Assembly (NCBI RefSeq): GCF_000758705.1 | Contig: NZ_CP009287.1 | Location: forward strand, 1,302,001 to 1,366,000 | Direction of reading: 5' to 3' | DNA from: Paenibacillus graminis | GTDB lineage: Bacteria > Bacillota > Bacilli > Paenibacillales > Paenibacillaceae | DNA length: 64,000 nucleotides | Shown here: positions 44,726-54,100 of the stretch, piece after piece | How positions within the stretch are numbered: the first letter of the stretch is position 1 | Layout of the letters: each line of letters begins with the position of its first letter | Made by a program: the position numbers and the translations under genes | The notes under the pieces: model-generated | What the model saw: the letters and a program-made list of their open reading frames with translations, nothing else | Told to the model about the DNA's origin: nothing | The model's database searches: none

Positions 44726-46147
44726 TCAGCTACGCTCAGGTGGCTTTTTAATAAACCAGCCCAGCACCAAGATAAGCACTGCAAAAATAAATTCAATCCA
44801 AAAAACCGTTTGCAGACCGGAAACCATGCTTTGTGTCTTCTCGTGGACCGCAGTAGGATTGAGCGAATGGTGAAGATAACGATCGGCTCCTGACGACATG
44901 ATGCCGACGAACAAAGCGATGCCGATTCCGCCCGCAATCTGTTGAAGTGTATTGTATATGGCTGTGCCATGAGGGATCAGGTGACGTGGAAGCTGATTTA
45001 ATCCTGCCGTTTGAGCCGGCATGACAACGAACGACATGCCTAAGAATAAGAGGACATGATTGAACAGGACGGAACCTTGTGTAGTATCGCTGTCGATGCC
45101 GGTAAACAGCCACAAAGATAGGGCGATCAGGAACAGTCCGGGCACAATGACGAATCTCGGTCCGAATTTATCGAATAATTTGCCCGACACCGGCATCAGC
45201 ATCCCGTTCAAAAGGCTGCCCGGCATTAGAAGTAAGCCTGTCGCAAGCGCTGTCAGCTTCAGCACATCCTGCATATAGAAAGGCAGCAATGTTGTTGTGG
45301 CGAATAGAACCATCATCAGAAATACAATCAATACCGCAACCAGAGAAAAAGTGGGCTGCCGGAATACGGACAGATCGAGCAACGGTTCTTTGATCTTAAG
45401 CTGGCGCCATACAAGCAGAAGCAAGAAAAGGCTGCCAATTGCAATCACTCCGTAACCTTCAGGCCCAAGTGAGACACTTGTGTGGCTGAAGCCGTAGGTG
45501 ACGCAGCCGAAACCGGCAGTTGACATCACAATGGATGCAAGATCGACCTTTGGCTTGGTCACTTCTGTCGCATTCTTCAGGTACATGAATGCATAAATAA
45601 TCGCAAACAAAGCAACAGGAATCACCATGTAGAACAGCCAGCGCCAGTTAAAGGTATCGATAATCAAACCGGACAAAGCCGGCCCGATGACAGGGGCGAC
45701 CATGATGACCAGCCCCATGAGTCCCATGGCGGCACCCCGGCGTTCTGGTGGATAGAGGGCGAGAATCGTATTCATCATGAGCGGGACCAATAATCCTGTC
45801 CCGCAAGCCTGAATAACCCGGCCCGTCAGCAAGATTCCGAATCCCGGCGCCGCTGCACATAAGCAGGTACCGGCCAAAAACAATGCCATCGCAGACATGA
45901 ACATCTGGCGGGTCGTGAACCATTGCTGCAGTAATGCGGTCACCGGCACCAGCACGCCGATAACGAGCATATAGCCCGTCGTTAACCACTGTATGGTCGC
46001 GGCGGCACGACCGAATTCCCGCATCAATCCGGGAAGCGCATTGGCAAGCAAATTTTCATTAAGAAACGCAACAAACGCACCGATGAGCAGCGCGGTTAGC
46101 ATCTGCCTTCTCTTCATTCCGCCTGCCTCTTGAAGCTGTTTGTTCAT
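44726..46147 (-). CDS. MFS multidrug exporter, DHA2 (EmrB/QacA) family
   Basis: The 473-residue protein has 14 predicted membrane helices. It has the N-terminal LNENLLANALPGLMREF of DHA2 proteins (motif D1-like), motif C in GLVIMVAPVIGPALSGLII and the paired WRWLFYMVIPVALF. It would expel drugs or other amphiphilic compounds using the proton gradient. GGGAGG lies 6 bases before the ATG. No local TetR or MarR regulator accompanies it. Confidence 0.92.
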   Translation of the reverse strand: MNKQLQEAGGMKRRQMLTALLIGAFVAFLNENLLANALPGLMREFGRAAATIQWLTTGYMLVIGVLVPVTALLQQWFTTRQMFMSAMALFLAGTCLCAAAPGFGILLTGRVIQACGTGLLVPLMMNTILALYPPERRGAAMGLMGLVIMVAPVIGPALSGLIIDTFNWRWLFYMVIPVALFAIIYAFMYLKNATEVTKPKVDLASIVMSTAGFGCVTYGFSHTSVSLGPEGYGVIAIGSLFLLLLVWRQLKIKEPLLDLSVFRQPTFSLVAVLIVFLMMVLFATTTLLPFYMQDVLKLTALATGLLLMPGSLLNGMLMPVSGKLFDKFGPRFVIVPGLFLIALSLWLFTGIDSDTTQGSVLFNHVLLFLGMSFVVMPAQTAGLNQLPRHLIPHGTAIYNTLQQIAGGIGIALFVGIMSSGADRYLHHSLNPTAVHEKTQSMVSGLQTVFWIEFIFAVLILVLGWFIKKPPERS

Positions 46148-46222
46148 CTTCTACCTCCCGAATACTTATAGCGTTTCGTTCGTTTTTTGGATGACCAATA
46201 TCCCCCTGACCAATCTGGCAGA

Positions 46223-46462
46223 CTATCCTACGCCATCACTTTCTAACAAGGAATAAAAATTATCGCGGTCTTCATCATCGAATTTGCCAAGTGTTCGTAC
46301 CCTGGCAAATTCATGTCCACCGTACATTTCTATTTCTTCGCCATACCTATTGTAGAGCGCGATCATGTTGCCCTCCTGATTCAGCTCCATGTACCCGTAA
46401 CAATTTGTTTCAGGTATTTTACCGTAAAGGAGAATAAATCTTATTTTGTCGATGCTGTTCAT
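46223..46462 (-). CDS. Small protein of unknown function
   Basis: A 79-residue product begins MNSIDKIRFILLYGKIPETN and is acidic at the C-terminus (KFDDEDRDNFYSLLESDG). The AAAGGAGG ribosome binding site is perfect and 5 bases from the ATG, which is the main support for a real gene. No signal peptide, membrane helix or known motif is seen. Confidence 0.65.
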   Translation of the reverse strand: MNSIDKIRFILLYGKIPETNCYGYMELNQEGNMIALYNRYGEEIEMYGGHEFARVRTLGKFDDEDRDNFYSLLESDGVG

Positions 46463-46624
46463 ATAGCACCTCCTTTTCTGTCTTTCGTAATAACCTAAGC
46501 AAATATTACGTGAAACCGGGTGAATTGGAAAAAGCGATACTGCTCTTCAGACTCGGAAATTCATTCATATTTCGAAAGCATATGGGGGGATCTCCCGCTA
46601 TGTCGCTCAATCCCACATTATTTC

Positions 46625-46757
46625 TTGACAAGATGAGATTTGGGGACTAGTATAACGTGCCGGTCAACTCTACAAGGTAAATCAATAAAAAGGCCGTATC
46701 ATAAGGCGGAAAATGATTAGGTCACTTGCTATAGTTCCAATTCTAATTATTAGATAA
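46625..46757 (+). other. Orphan promoter with a possible 14-residue peptide
   Basis: TTGACA (46625-46630), 17 bases, TAGTAT (46648-46653) is a good promoter with no ordinary gene behind it. AAGGCGG at 46704 and an ATG at 46713 open a 14-codon frame, MIRSLAIVPILIIR, ending at 46757. The rest of 46463-46800 shows nothing else. Whether the peptide is made is uncertain. Confidence 0.3.
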
Positions 46758-46798
46758 TCTTAATATGCAGAACAGGTATATTATCGAGTGTCGCTGTC

Positions 46799-46827
46799 TT
46801 GATATTAACCCATAGGGCGTCTATAAT
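46799..46827 (+). promoter_or_regulatory. Promoter of the yjdF leader
   Basis: TTGATA (46799-46804) and a perfect TATAAT (46822-46827) are 17 bases apart. Transcription should start near 46834, right at the 5' edge of the structured leader. Confidence 0.8.
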
Positions 46828-46839
46828 TTTCCTTGAAAC

Positions 46840-46957
46840 GAGAAAACACAGCCTGGTTGGTAGTCCAGGCGCATGCATGGCTCTGTATTGGTCAGAACGG
46901 CATGTCAGTAACCTTCCCCCCTCGGGATGTCCGTCGTTTCGATTCAATTGAGGGGGA
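46840..46957 (+). promoter_or_regulatory. yjdF-type riboswitch
   Basis: This leader precedes a YjdF-family gene, where the yjdF motif (azaaromatic-binding RNA) is known in Bacillota. Visible pairings are CCTGG / CCAGG (46852-46868), GCATG (46871) with CATGTC, and CTCTG / CAGA inside. Finally CCCCCCTC (46916-46923) can pair with GAGGGGG (46950-46956), which is the yjdF ribosome binding site. That layout fits control of translation. I did not align it to a covariance model. Confidence 0.75.
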
Positions 46958-46962
46958 TTTAT

Positions 46963-47373
46963 ATGAAGCTTACAGTTTATCACGATGGCCAGTATTGGGT
47001 CGGAGTCCTGGAGGATCAGGACCAAGGAAAGTTGAAAGCAGTCAGGTACATTTTTGGTCCAGAGCCTCAGGACGAGGAGATTCTACAGTTCATTCGTAAT
47101 GAGATGTCGGAGCTTACCAGCAGACTTTCGGAGGAAGTGGCCGTAAAGCCGTCTGAACTGAAAAAGGTCAGTCCAAAGCGGCTTGCAAGGCAGGCAACTA
47201 ATGAGGTACGGAGAAAAGGTGTTTCTTCCTATGCACAAGAGGCTCTCAAGCTGGAGTATGAGAAAAGAAAGCAGGAGAGACGGACCGGTTCGAAACAGCA
47301 GTTGGAGGCAGCATTGGCACGTAAACGGGAATTAAAGGTGCAAAAAGCAAAAGAAAAACACCGCGGCCGTTAG
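46963..47373 (+). CDS. yjdF: YjdF family protein (DUF2992)
   Basis: The 136-residue protein has an N-terminal beta-rich part (LTVYHDGQYWVGVLEDQDQG) and a strongly basic helical C-terminus (RLARQATNEVRRKG, YEKRKQERRTGSK, ending KEKHRGR), as in B. subtilis YjdF. The tail suggests nucleic-acid or ribosome binding, but the function is unknown. ATG 46963 follows GAGGGGG, which the upstream riboswitch can mask. It is monocistronic with a strong terminator. Confidence 0.9.
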   Translation: MKLTVYHDGQYWVGVLEDQDQGKLKAVRYIFGPEPQDEEILQFIRNEMSELTSRLSEEVAVKPSELKKVSPKRLARQATNEVRRKGVSSYAQEALKLEYEKRKQERRTGSKQQLEAALARKRELKVQKAKEKHRGR

Positions 47374-47397
47374 CAGAACCTGCTTACGTTGCAAACA

Positions 47398-47422
47398 AAG
47401 GGCACCCATCCGGGTGCCTTTT
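47398..47422 (+). terminator. Terminator after yjdF
   Basis: The hairpin GGCACCC-ATCC-GGGTGCC is flanked by AAAG and TTTT. Confidence 0.9.
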
Positions 47423-47457
47423 GACCCTTTATTAAGAATCCAGGGGGCGAGTCGCTC

Positions 47458-48381
47458 ATGAAAGATCAGTTTATAGCGGCTTTACAGCAGAATAGCTTGG
47501 CTGAAATGAGAAAAGTACCCAAAGCAGATTTACACAATCATATCACCAGGGGCGGAAATAAGAGATATATTGAGGACTGGTGCGGTGTAAAGATACCTGA
47601 GTGCCCTAAGTTTGCAGATCTTCATGAGATGAACCAGTGGAACGCCATACATATTAAGCCTTTGTTAAATGGCCGGCTTGGTTATGAAAAGCGTATAGAA
47701 GCTGCCTTTGCTCAGGCGAAAACGGATGGGATTACCTTACTTCATATGAGTGTAACCATTGGTGAAGAGGCTTGGTTCGATGACTCCCCTGAACAATTGA
47801 TACAAGCCATACAGGACATCCATCGGAGAGTGGCTCCTGAGATTATTTTTGTCCCGGAGATCGCGTTTTTAACACATACACCAATGCATGAGACCGCAGG
47901 CAAGATAGATCAGTTCCTGGAGCTTAATTACTTCAAATCGATGGACATATTCGGAGATGAATTTGCTGTCCCTGCTTTTAAGAAGATTTTTCGAAAGGCG
48001 AAGGATAAGGGACTGATTCTGAAGGCACATGCCGGTGAATTTGGAACGGCTGAACTGGTTAGACAAGCGGCTGAAGAATTGGAGCTGGATCAAATACAGC
48101 ATGGAATCGCCGCTGCGCGTTCTCCCCAGGTGATGCGATGGTTATCGGACCACCACATCCAATTGAACATTTGCCCAACGAGCAATATCCTGCTCTCCAG
48201 AGTAGAGAACTATCAAACACATCCCATAAGAACTTTGTACGACAATGGCATTAAGGTGACGGTCAATTCGGATGATATGATTATTTTTGACCAAAGTGTA
48301 TCGGAGGAATTTTTCAACCTGTACCAGGCAGGAGTGTTTAACGCAGAAGAGCTAAATGAAATAAGGGAAAATGCTTTCTGA
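47458..48381 (+). CDS. Adenosine-deaminase-like metal-dependent hydrolase
   Basis: The 307-residue protein has all the zinc and catalytic residues of the adenosine/AMP deaminase family: HxH in KADLHNHI, the Glu of LKAHAGEFG, His in IQHGIAAA and the Asp pair in VNSDDMIIF. It would deaminate adenosine or a related purine; the TRGG after the HxH differs from classic adenosine deaminase, so the substrate may differ. It ends at ELNEIRENAF, about 20 residues short of usual family ends, where relatives have a final helix. AGGGGGCGAG lies before the ATG. Confidence 0.8.
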   Translation: MKDQFIAALQQNSLAEMRKVPKADLHNHITRGGNKRYIEDWCGVKIPECPKFADLHEMNQWNAIHIKPLLNGRLGYEKRIEAAFAQAKTDGITLLHMSVTIGEEAWFDDSPEQLIQAIQDIHRRVAPEIIFVPEIAFLTHTPMHETAGKIDQFLELNYFKSMDIFGDEFAVPAFKKIFRKAKDKGLILKAHAGEFGTAELVRQAAEELELDQIQHGIAAARSPQVMRWLSDHHIQLNICPTSNILLSRVENYQTHPIRTLYDNGIKVTVNSDDMIIFDQSVSEEFFNLYQAGVFNAEELNEIRENAF

Positions 48382-48503
48382 TTACGTTCCGCTAACGGAA
48401 ATTGACAGTTAAATAGAGTAGGGCTGATAGAGCAGGCTTCTGCTGAGGATGGCCTTTATACCTGCATGTTACAGCCAGCGCCCTCATTATCCTTGAAGCG
48501 TAA

Positions 48504-48555
48504 CAACGGAGCTGTTTGGCAAGCAGTTACAACTGCTTGCAAAATAGCCCCGTTG
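48504..48555. terminator. Long inverted repeat between convergent genes
   Basis: CAACGGAGCTGTTTGGCAAG and the following CAGTT pair with AACTG and CTTGCAAAATAGCCCCGTTG, a stem of about 25 pairs with a few mismatches and a 2-base loop. It lies between the deaminase-like gene and yjbQ and may end both transcripts, but T tracts are lacking. Confidence 0.5.
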
Positions 48556-48609
48556 ATCCTGGTTGCTGTTAGCGTATCTGTTATTAGAAACGGCATAGTT
48601 TGTTTTTAA

Positions 48610-49038
48610 TTACTCACCCATCATTTGAATATATACTTTACGGGTCTGCGGACCGTCACACTCCACAAGATAGATATGTTGAGCAGAACCACATACCATT
48701 CTGGATTCCTGAATAGGAAACATACAGTTATTTCCCAGCAGCATCGATTTCAAATGACCTGGCGAGTTATTACTTGTAGCTCCATAGGATGGAAGAAAAT
48801 GAGCATGAATATATTTATCATCATCAGGAACAAGCTTCTCCAGCCGTTGTAATATATCTGTTTCTACACACTCCAGCGGTTCATTGATTGTAATTCCCGT
48901 GGTCGTATGAGCCGTAATGACTGCGACCAAACCGTTTGTAATTCCTGATTCCGCAACGATCCTGTGTACTTCTTCAGTAATATTTATCATTTGAACCGCC
49001 TGCTCCGACATACATGAGATTGAAACTAATTTGTTCAT
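48610..49038 (-). CDS. YjbQ family protein (UPF0047)
   Basis: The 142-residue protein has the UPF0047 signature: VAVITAHTTTGITINE with conserved His, SYGATSNNSPGHLKSMLLG and the C-terminal ECDGPQTRKVYIQMMGE. E. coli YjbQ shows weak thiamine-phosphate-synthase-like activity; the true role is unsettled. ATG 49038 was chosen for GGGAGGGG upstream. It starts 4 bases after the amidohydrolase stop and is the last gene of a three-gene operon. Confidence 0.88.
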   Translation of the reverse strand: MNKLVSISCMSEQAVQMINITEEVHRIVAESGITNGLVAVITAHTTTGITINEPLECVETDILQRLEKLVPDDDKYIHAHFLPSYGATSNNSPGHLKSMLLGNNCMFPIQESRMVCGSAQHIYLVECDGPQTRKVYIQMMGE

Positions 49039-49042
49039 TAGC

Positions 49043-49894
49043 TTATTTCCCCTCCCCCAGAAATGCAAGTGCATTTCCTCCAAAAATATCCGCCTTTACT
49101 TTTTCACTAAACGGCAGATTTTCTATAGCCTTTTTTAATTTAAACGCACGAAACCTCGGTGTATTTGAACCAAACATCACTTGCTTGGCAAAATTGCGTT
49201 CAAGAGTCAGCGGGTCCATTTCCTTCATGAAAATACGCTCCATAAAATCATTAAAGGAATCCATATATAGCATTGAGGTATCTGTGTAGACATTCGGATA
49301 TTTGATCATCAGCATCATCATTTCCCTGACCCAGGGCCATGCAAAATGGGCGAGACATATCCGCAGTTCCGGAAATTCTACAGCTGCCTGCTCATAATGA
49401 ATTGGATTAGCATATTTGGCAAGCGCATTAGGCTCCCAACTCAAGCCGGCATGAAACATGATCGGCTTATCGTATTCCCTACACTTCTCGTAGATCGGCC
49501 ACAATAGCTTATCATCAGGATAAAACTTCTGCTTGGACGGATTCAGCTTTAGCCCGCTTAGCTTCAGATTGGCAAAGGCATTCTCCAAAACCTCCAACGC
49601 ATCCTTACGATACGGGTCTACACTGGCAAAACCGATAAATGAATCGGGATGACGATCTATGATCTTCTTGATCTCCTCATTAGTTACAATACAGCCGCCA
49701 CTTTGTGTTGTTAAATCAAGTGGAAGCAGAATAGAACGGTCGATTTTACCAAAATTCATTTCGGCTATAATTTCCTCATAACTGTATGGCGACTGCTTAT
49801 AGATACCAAATTGCTCAGAACGGAATTTCAGGACGGAATCATCCCCGCAAATCGTATCAAAATAAATCGGGTGTACATGTGCATCAATAATCAT
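49043..49894 (-). CDS. Amidohydrolase family protein (TIM-barrel hydrolase)
   Basis: The 283-residue enzyme begins MIIDAHVHPIYFDT, the HxH metal site of amidohydrolase_2 proteins. LKLNPSKQKFYPDD follows, then MFHAGLSW, ICLAHFAWPW and MFGSNTPRFR, where the usual GSD(Y/F)P Asp is replaced by Asn. Relatives decarboxylate or hydrolyse small acids and lactones. The ribosome binding site is GAGGAGGAGG. It lies between a fructoselysine-kinase-like gene and yjbQ, which suggests a shared pathway. Confidence 0.85.
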   Translation of the reverse strand: MIIDAHVHPIYFDTICGDDSVLKFRSEQFGIYKQSPYSYEEIIAEMNFGKIDRSILLPLDLTTQSGGCIVTNEEIKKIIDRHPDSFIGFASVDPYRKDALEVLENAFANLKLSGLKLNPSKQKFYPDDKLLWPIYEKCREYDKPIMFHAGLSWEPNALAKYANPIHYEQAAVEFPELRICLAHFAWPWVREMMMLMIKYPNVYTDTSMLYMDSFNDFMERIFMKEMDPLTLERNFAKQVMFGSNTPRFRAFKLKKAIENLPFSEKVKADIFGGNALAFLGEGK

Positions 49895-49933
49895 TTCTTC
49901 CTCCTCCTCCTCCAGTATCCTCAGCTTATAAAA

Positions 49934-50719
49934 TTAATAGGGTTCAAATTTCTGAATGACCTCAGCGGACAGCTTTGCACCCTCCTGCAAGCATTCTTGT
50001 ACTGGAAAACCCTTGATTACACCAGCCATAAATCCGGCAAAAAAGGAATCCCCGGCACCAACTGTATTTACAATATTTTCTACCTTAATAATTTTTCCCT
50101 CATAGAACAGTTTTCCATCGTAAGCCAAACTTCCAAATTCTCCAAAGGTAGCCACTACGATGCGTACTCCTTGATCACAGGCCCGCTTCATTTTATCTTC
50201 GATCCATGAATCCCGTTGAGAGTATGAGAATAAAGCATAATCCACATTCGGAATAATCAATTCAAAATCCTTATCCTCTAAAAACGTAGAGAAATCAAAG
50301 GCGATCTTGCAGCCTGCTTGTCTGAATTGTGCCAGTAAGCCATAAATACGTCCGAAATAATCTGTATGAATGTAATCATGCTGCTTAATAAAGTCAAAAT
50401 CGTCTTCTGTCAAATAATAATTGGCCATAACTCCATCAATAGAATTACGGTGGACCCGGTCGTTATCCATTAACTGCATATGAATTTGTGCCGTTGAGCC
50501 TTTCTCCACCCGGAGGTGAGTTGTCTCAATTCCGCTTATCTGCAGCCTCTCAGCCACCTGTTCTCCATAAGCGTCATTTCCCACAGCGCTCACAACAGCA
50601 GCGGGGATTCCCCGTTTTTTAATATTGATAGCAAAATCCACACCATTGCCTGTAGGATAGCTCTTATCCAGATTGTCATAAACATCCATACAGCTGTATC
50701 CAACTGCGACAACTTTCAT
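49934..50719 (-). CDS. PfkB family kinase resembling fructoselysine 6-kinase
   Basis: The 261-residue kinase has the ribokinase layout: GYSCMDVYDNLDKSYPTGNG at the N-terminus, STAQIHMQLMDNDRVHRNSI in the middle and the anion hole/catalytic base NTVGAGDSFFAGFMAG. The middle and length match E. coli FrlD closely, so a fructosamine-type sugar is a likely substrate. The expected deglycase frlB is absent; instead an amidohydrolase and a YjbQ gene follow. ATG 50719 was preferred to an upstream start for its AAAGG site. Confidence 0.85.
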   Translation of the reverse strand: MKVVAVGYSCMDVYDNLDKSYPTGNGVDFAINIKKRGIPAAVVSAVGNDAYGEQVAERLQISGIETTHLRVEKGSTAQIHMQLMDNDRVHRNSIDGVMANYYLTEDDFDFIKQHDYIHTDYFGRIYGLLAQFRQAGCKIAFDFSTFLEDKDFELIIPNVDYALFSYSQRDSWIEDKMKRACDQGVRIVVATFGEFGSLAYDGKLFYEGKIIKVENIVNTVGAGDSFFAGFMAGVIKGFPVQECLQEGAKLSAEVIQKFEPY

Positions 50720-50766
50720 AGATATCAACCTTTCTCCACAGAATCTCTGCTAAAACAATTGACATA

Positions 50767-50811
50767 ACGTTATATAACGTATTTATAACATGTCCAATAT
50801 AAGCGTTTTCA
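50767..50811 (-). promoter_or_regulatory. Promoter, palindromic operator and cre-like site of the kinase operon
   Basis: On the reverse strand TTGGAC (50797-50792) and TATAAC (50774-50769) are 17 bases apart. The -10 is part of the perfect 14-bp palindrome ACGTTATATAACGT (50767-50780), a probable repressor site. Just upstream, TGAAAACGCTTATA (50811-50798) matches the CcpA cre consensus with one change. Confidence 0.65.
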
Positions 50812-50924
50812 TTAAGGACGTCAAGAGAAAATTGACTTGATGTGGAAAAAAAAGCCGGGGTAAATATCTGGATAGATCAGGTCAATTTCCGGTGAGTAAA
50901 ATTATTTTTGTGTTATTGAAACCA

Positions 50925-50954
50925 TTGACAGTTATGATAACAAAGTAATATTCT
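50925..50954 (+). promoter_or_regulatory. Promoter of the mannanase gene
   Basis: A perfect TTGACA (50925-50930) and TATTCT (50949-50954) are 18 bases apart, giving a leader of about 230 bases. Confidence 0.55.
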
Positions 50955-51072
50955 GTAATCGTTAGAGGGTTTTGGATAGATAGAACTCCTAACAAGTGAT
51001 ATAGTGGCAAACCAATATTGCGGGAACCGCTAGATCATGCCGCCTTAAGCGCTCTTCTGGTCCATTTAAAGA

Positions 51073-51086
51073 AGATAGCGCTTTCA
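51073..51086 (-). promoter_or_regulatory. cre-like site in the mannanase leader
   Basis: TGAAAGCGCTATCT on the reverse strand matches the CcpA consensus with one change at the last base. It lies downstream of the likely start point, a roadblock position. Confidence 0.5.
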
Positions 51087-51193
51087 TTTTGCGGATAATG
51101 AGGAAAGGAGGGAGACTTTTTATCAGTTTCATTCAAACGAAAGTGAAAAGTGTATCCAATGTATGACTTATTCATTAATGGGAGGGATGTTGC

Positions 51194-54100
51194 TTGAAGA
51201 AAATTTTGGCTTTTATTATGATGTTTGGTTTGCTTACGGGGATGGTACCGCCAATGGAGGCGAGGGCAGCAACTAACATCGCAGCTAACAAAACTGCAAC
51301 GGCAAGCTCAAGTGAGGATTCCACAAAAACACCGGATAGGGCTGTTGATGGAAACGCTTCAACAAGGTGGTCATCTAATTATTCCGATCCCCAGTGGATC
51401 AGTGTTGATCTTGGAAGCGCAAACAATGTAAGTGGTGTTAAGCTGAACTGGGAGGTTGCCTACGCTAAAGCGTACCAAATTCAGGTATCCGCAGATAACA
51501 GCAATTGGACTACGGTTTACTCCACTACAACAGGAGACGGAGGGATTGATAATATTTCTTTTGCAGCAACAAATGCAAGATATGTAAGAATGTATGGAAC
51601 ACAAAGGGCTACTGAATATGGGTATTCTCTTTGGGATTTTGAAGTGTATTCGGATAGCGGGCCGGTGGATACTGGAATTATATCCGGTGCAGTTTATAAG
51701 CTTACAGCACAGCATAGCGGCAAAAACCTGGATGTGGCAGGAGGCTCTGCTTCAGACGGAGCTAACGTGCAGCAGTGGACGGATAATGGAAACCCCCAGC
51801 AAAAGTGGAAGGTCATTGATGTTGGCAATGGATTCTATAAATTGATCGCCCAATCCAGCGGTAAGGCATTGGATGCAGCAGGCCCCTCAACTGCAGATGG
51901 AGCCAATGTGCAGCAGTGGACGGATAACGGTGCTGTCACACAGCAGTGGAAAATTATTGATGCAGGAGGCGGCTATTACAAATTAATCGCAAAAAGCAGC
52001 GGTAAAACATTGGATGTGGCAGGAGGCTCAACCGCAGACGGAGCCAATGTTCAGCAGTGGACGGATAACGGGAATGCTCAACAGAGATGGAAATTTACGC
52101 AGATCACAACTACCGCTGACACCACACCACCAACCCCTCCAACAGACCTTAAGAGCTCCTCAAAAACGGCAACCAGTGTAAACCTTACTTGGACGGCATC
52201 CACGGACAACGTGGGAGTAACAGGGTACGACATTTATAACGGAACGGCGCTGGCCGGTTCCAGCACAACAACAAACTATACTATTACCGGCTTGACGGCC
52301 AATACAGCATACAGTTTCACAGTAAAGGCGAAAGACGCAGCAATGAATATATCAGCGGCAAGCACGGCTCTGAGTGTAACAACTAGTGCATCCGCAGACA
52401 CCACACCACCAACCCCGCCAACAGACCTTAAAAGCACCTCAAAAACGGAAACAAGCGTAAGCCTTACTTGGACAGCATCCACGGACAACGTGGGAGTAAC
52501 AGGGTACGACATTTATAACGGGACGGCGCTAGCCGGGTCCAGTACAACAACAAGCTATACTGTTACCGGCTTGAAGGCGAATACAGCATACAGCTTCACA
52601 GTAAAGGCGAAAGACGCAGCAATGAATATATCCGCAGCAAGCGCGGCGCTGAGTGTAACAACCAGTGCAGGTTCGACACACCCGGGATTCTATATTAACG
52701 GAACCACATTATATGATGCTAACGGAAAACCATTTGTGATGAGGGGGATTAACCACGCCCACAATTGGTACAAGGACCAAGTATCTGTTGCCATCCCGGC
52801 AATAGCCAAAACAGGTGCTAACACCGTAAGAATTGTACTATCAGACGGGCAGCAATGGTCAAAAGACAGTTTGGCAGCCATACAAAATCTGATCACCTTG
52901 TGTGAACAGAATAAAATGGTGGCAGTCGTCGAAGTCCATGACGGGACCGGCTCTGATAGTCAAGCTGTACTTAATAATATTGCAAATTACTGGATTGAAA
53001 TGAAAAGTGCGCTCATCGGTAAAGAAAAAACCGTTATCCTTAACATCGCAAATGAGTGGTACGGCACATGGGATGGGGCAAACTGGGCCAAAGGGTATAC
53101 TTCTGTAATACCGAAGCTTAGAAATGCCGGTATTAAGAACACCATTATGGTTGACGGAGCAGGCTGGGGGCAATATCCGCAATCCATAATTGATTATGGG
53201 ACACAGGTTTTTAATGCAGACCCCCAGAAAAATACGATGTTCTCGATTCATATGTATGAATACGCAGGAGGAAACGCAGCAACAGTTAAGAGTAACATTG
53301 ACAATGTATTAAATAAGAATTTGGCGCTGGTTATCGGTGAATTCGGAATAAAGCATACTAACGGAGATGTCGATGAAGCGACAATTATGAGTTATTCCCA
53401 GCAAAAGGGCGTCGGGTATCTCGGATGGTCCTGGAAAGGAAATGGTACAGGGCTGGAGTATCTGGATATGTCAAACGACTGGGCAGGGACCAGCTATACT
53501 GAACAAGGGAATGCCATCATCAACGGGCCAAACGGGATTAAAGCCACCTCGAAGCGGAGTTCGGTATTTGAAGACACATCCGATAATCAGGCACCGACAG
53601 CACCTGCGGATTTATCCGGCACATCACCAACACATTCCACAGTTGCGCTGACTTGGACGGGTTCAACAGACAATGTAGGTGTAGCTGGATATAATATTTA
53701 CCGGGATGGAACTTTGGTTCATATCAGCCCGACTACTAACTACACTGTGACAGGCCTCAAAGCAAATACGGTTTATGTATTTACAGTAAAAGCGATTGAT
53801 GCTGCAGGCAACCTGTCTGCTGCAAGTAATGCTGTGAGTATAACAACTTCTGACAGCAATGATAAAACAGCGCCTACAGCGCCGGCAGGACTTGTTGTGG
53901 TGCCCGCAATCACAACAGCAAAGCTGACCTGGACCGCGTCAACAGACAACATTGGCGTTGCCGGCTACAACATCTATGTGGGCGGAGTACTGCAGGGCAC
54001 CAGTGCAACGACAAGCTATACAGCGTCCGGTTTGAAAGGTACAACGGCTTATACCTTTTCGGTTAAGGCGTTTGATGATGCAGGCAATGAATCGGCCGCA

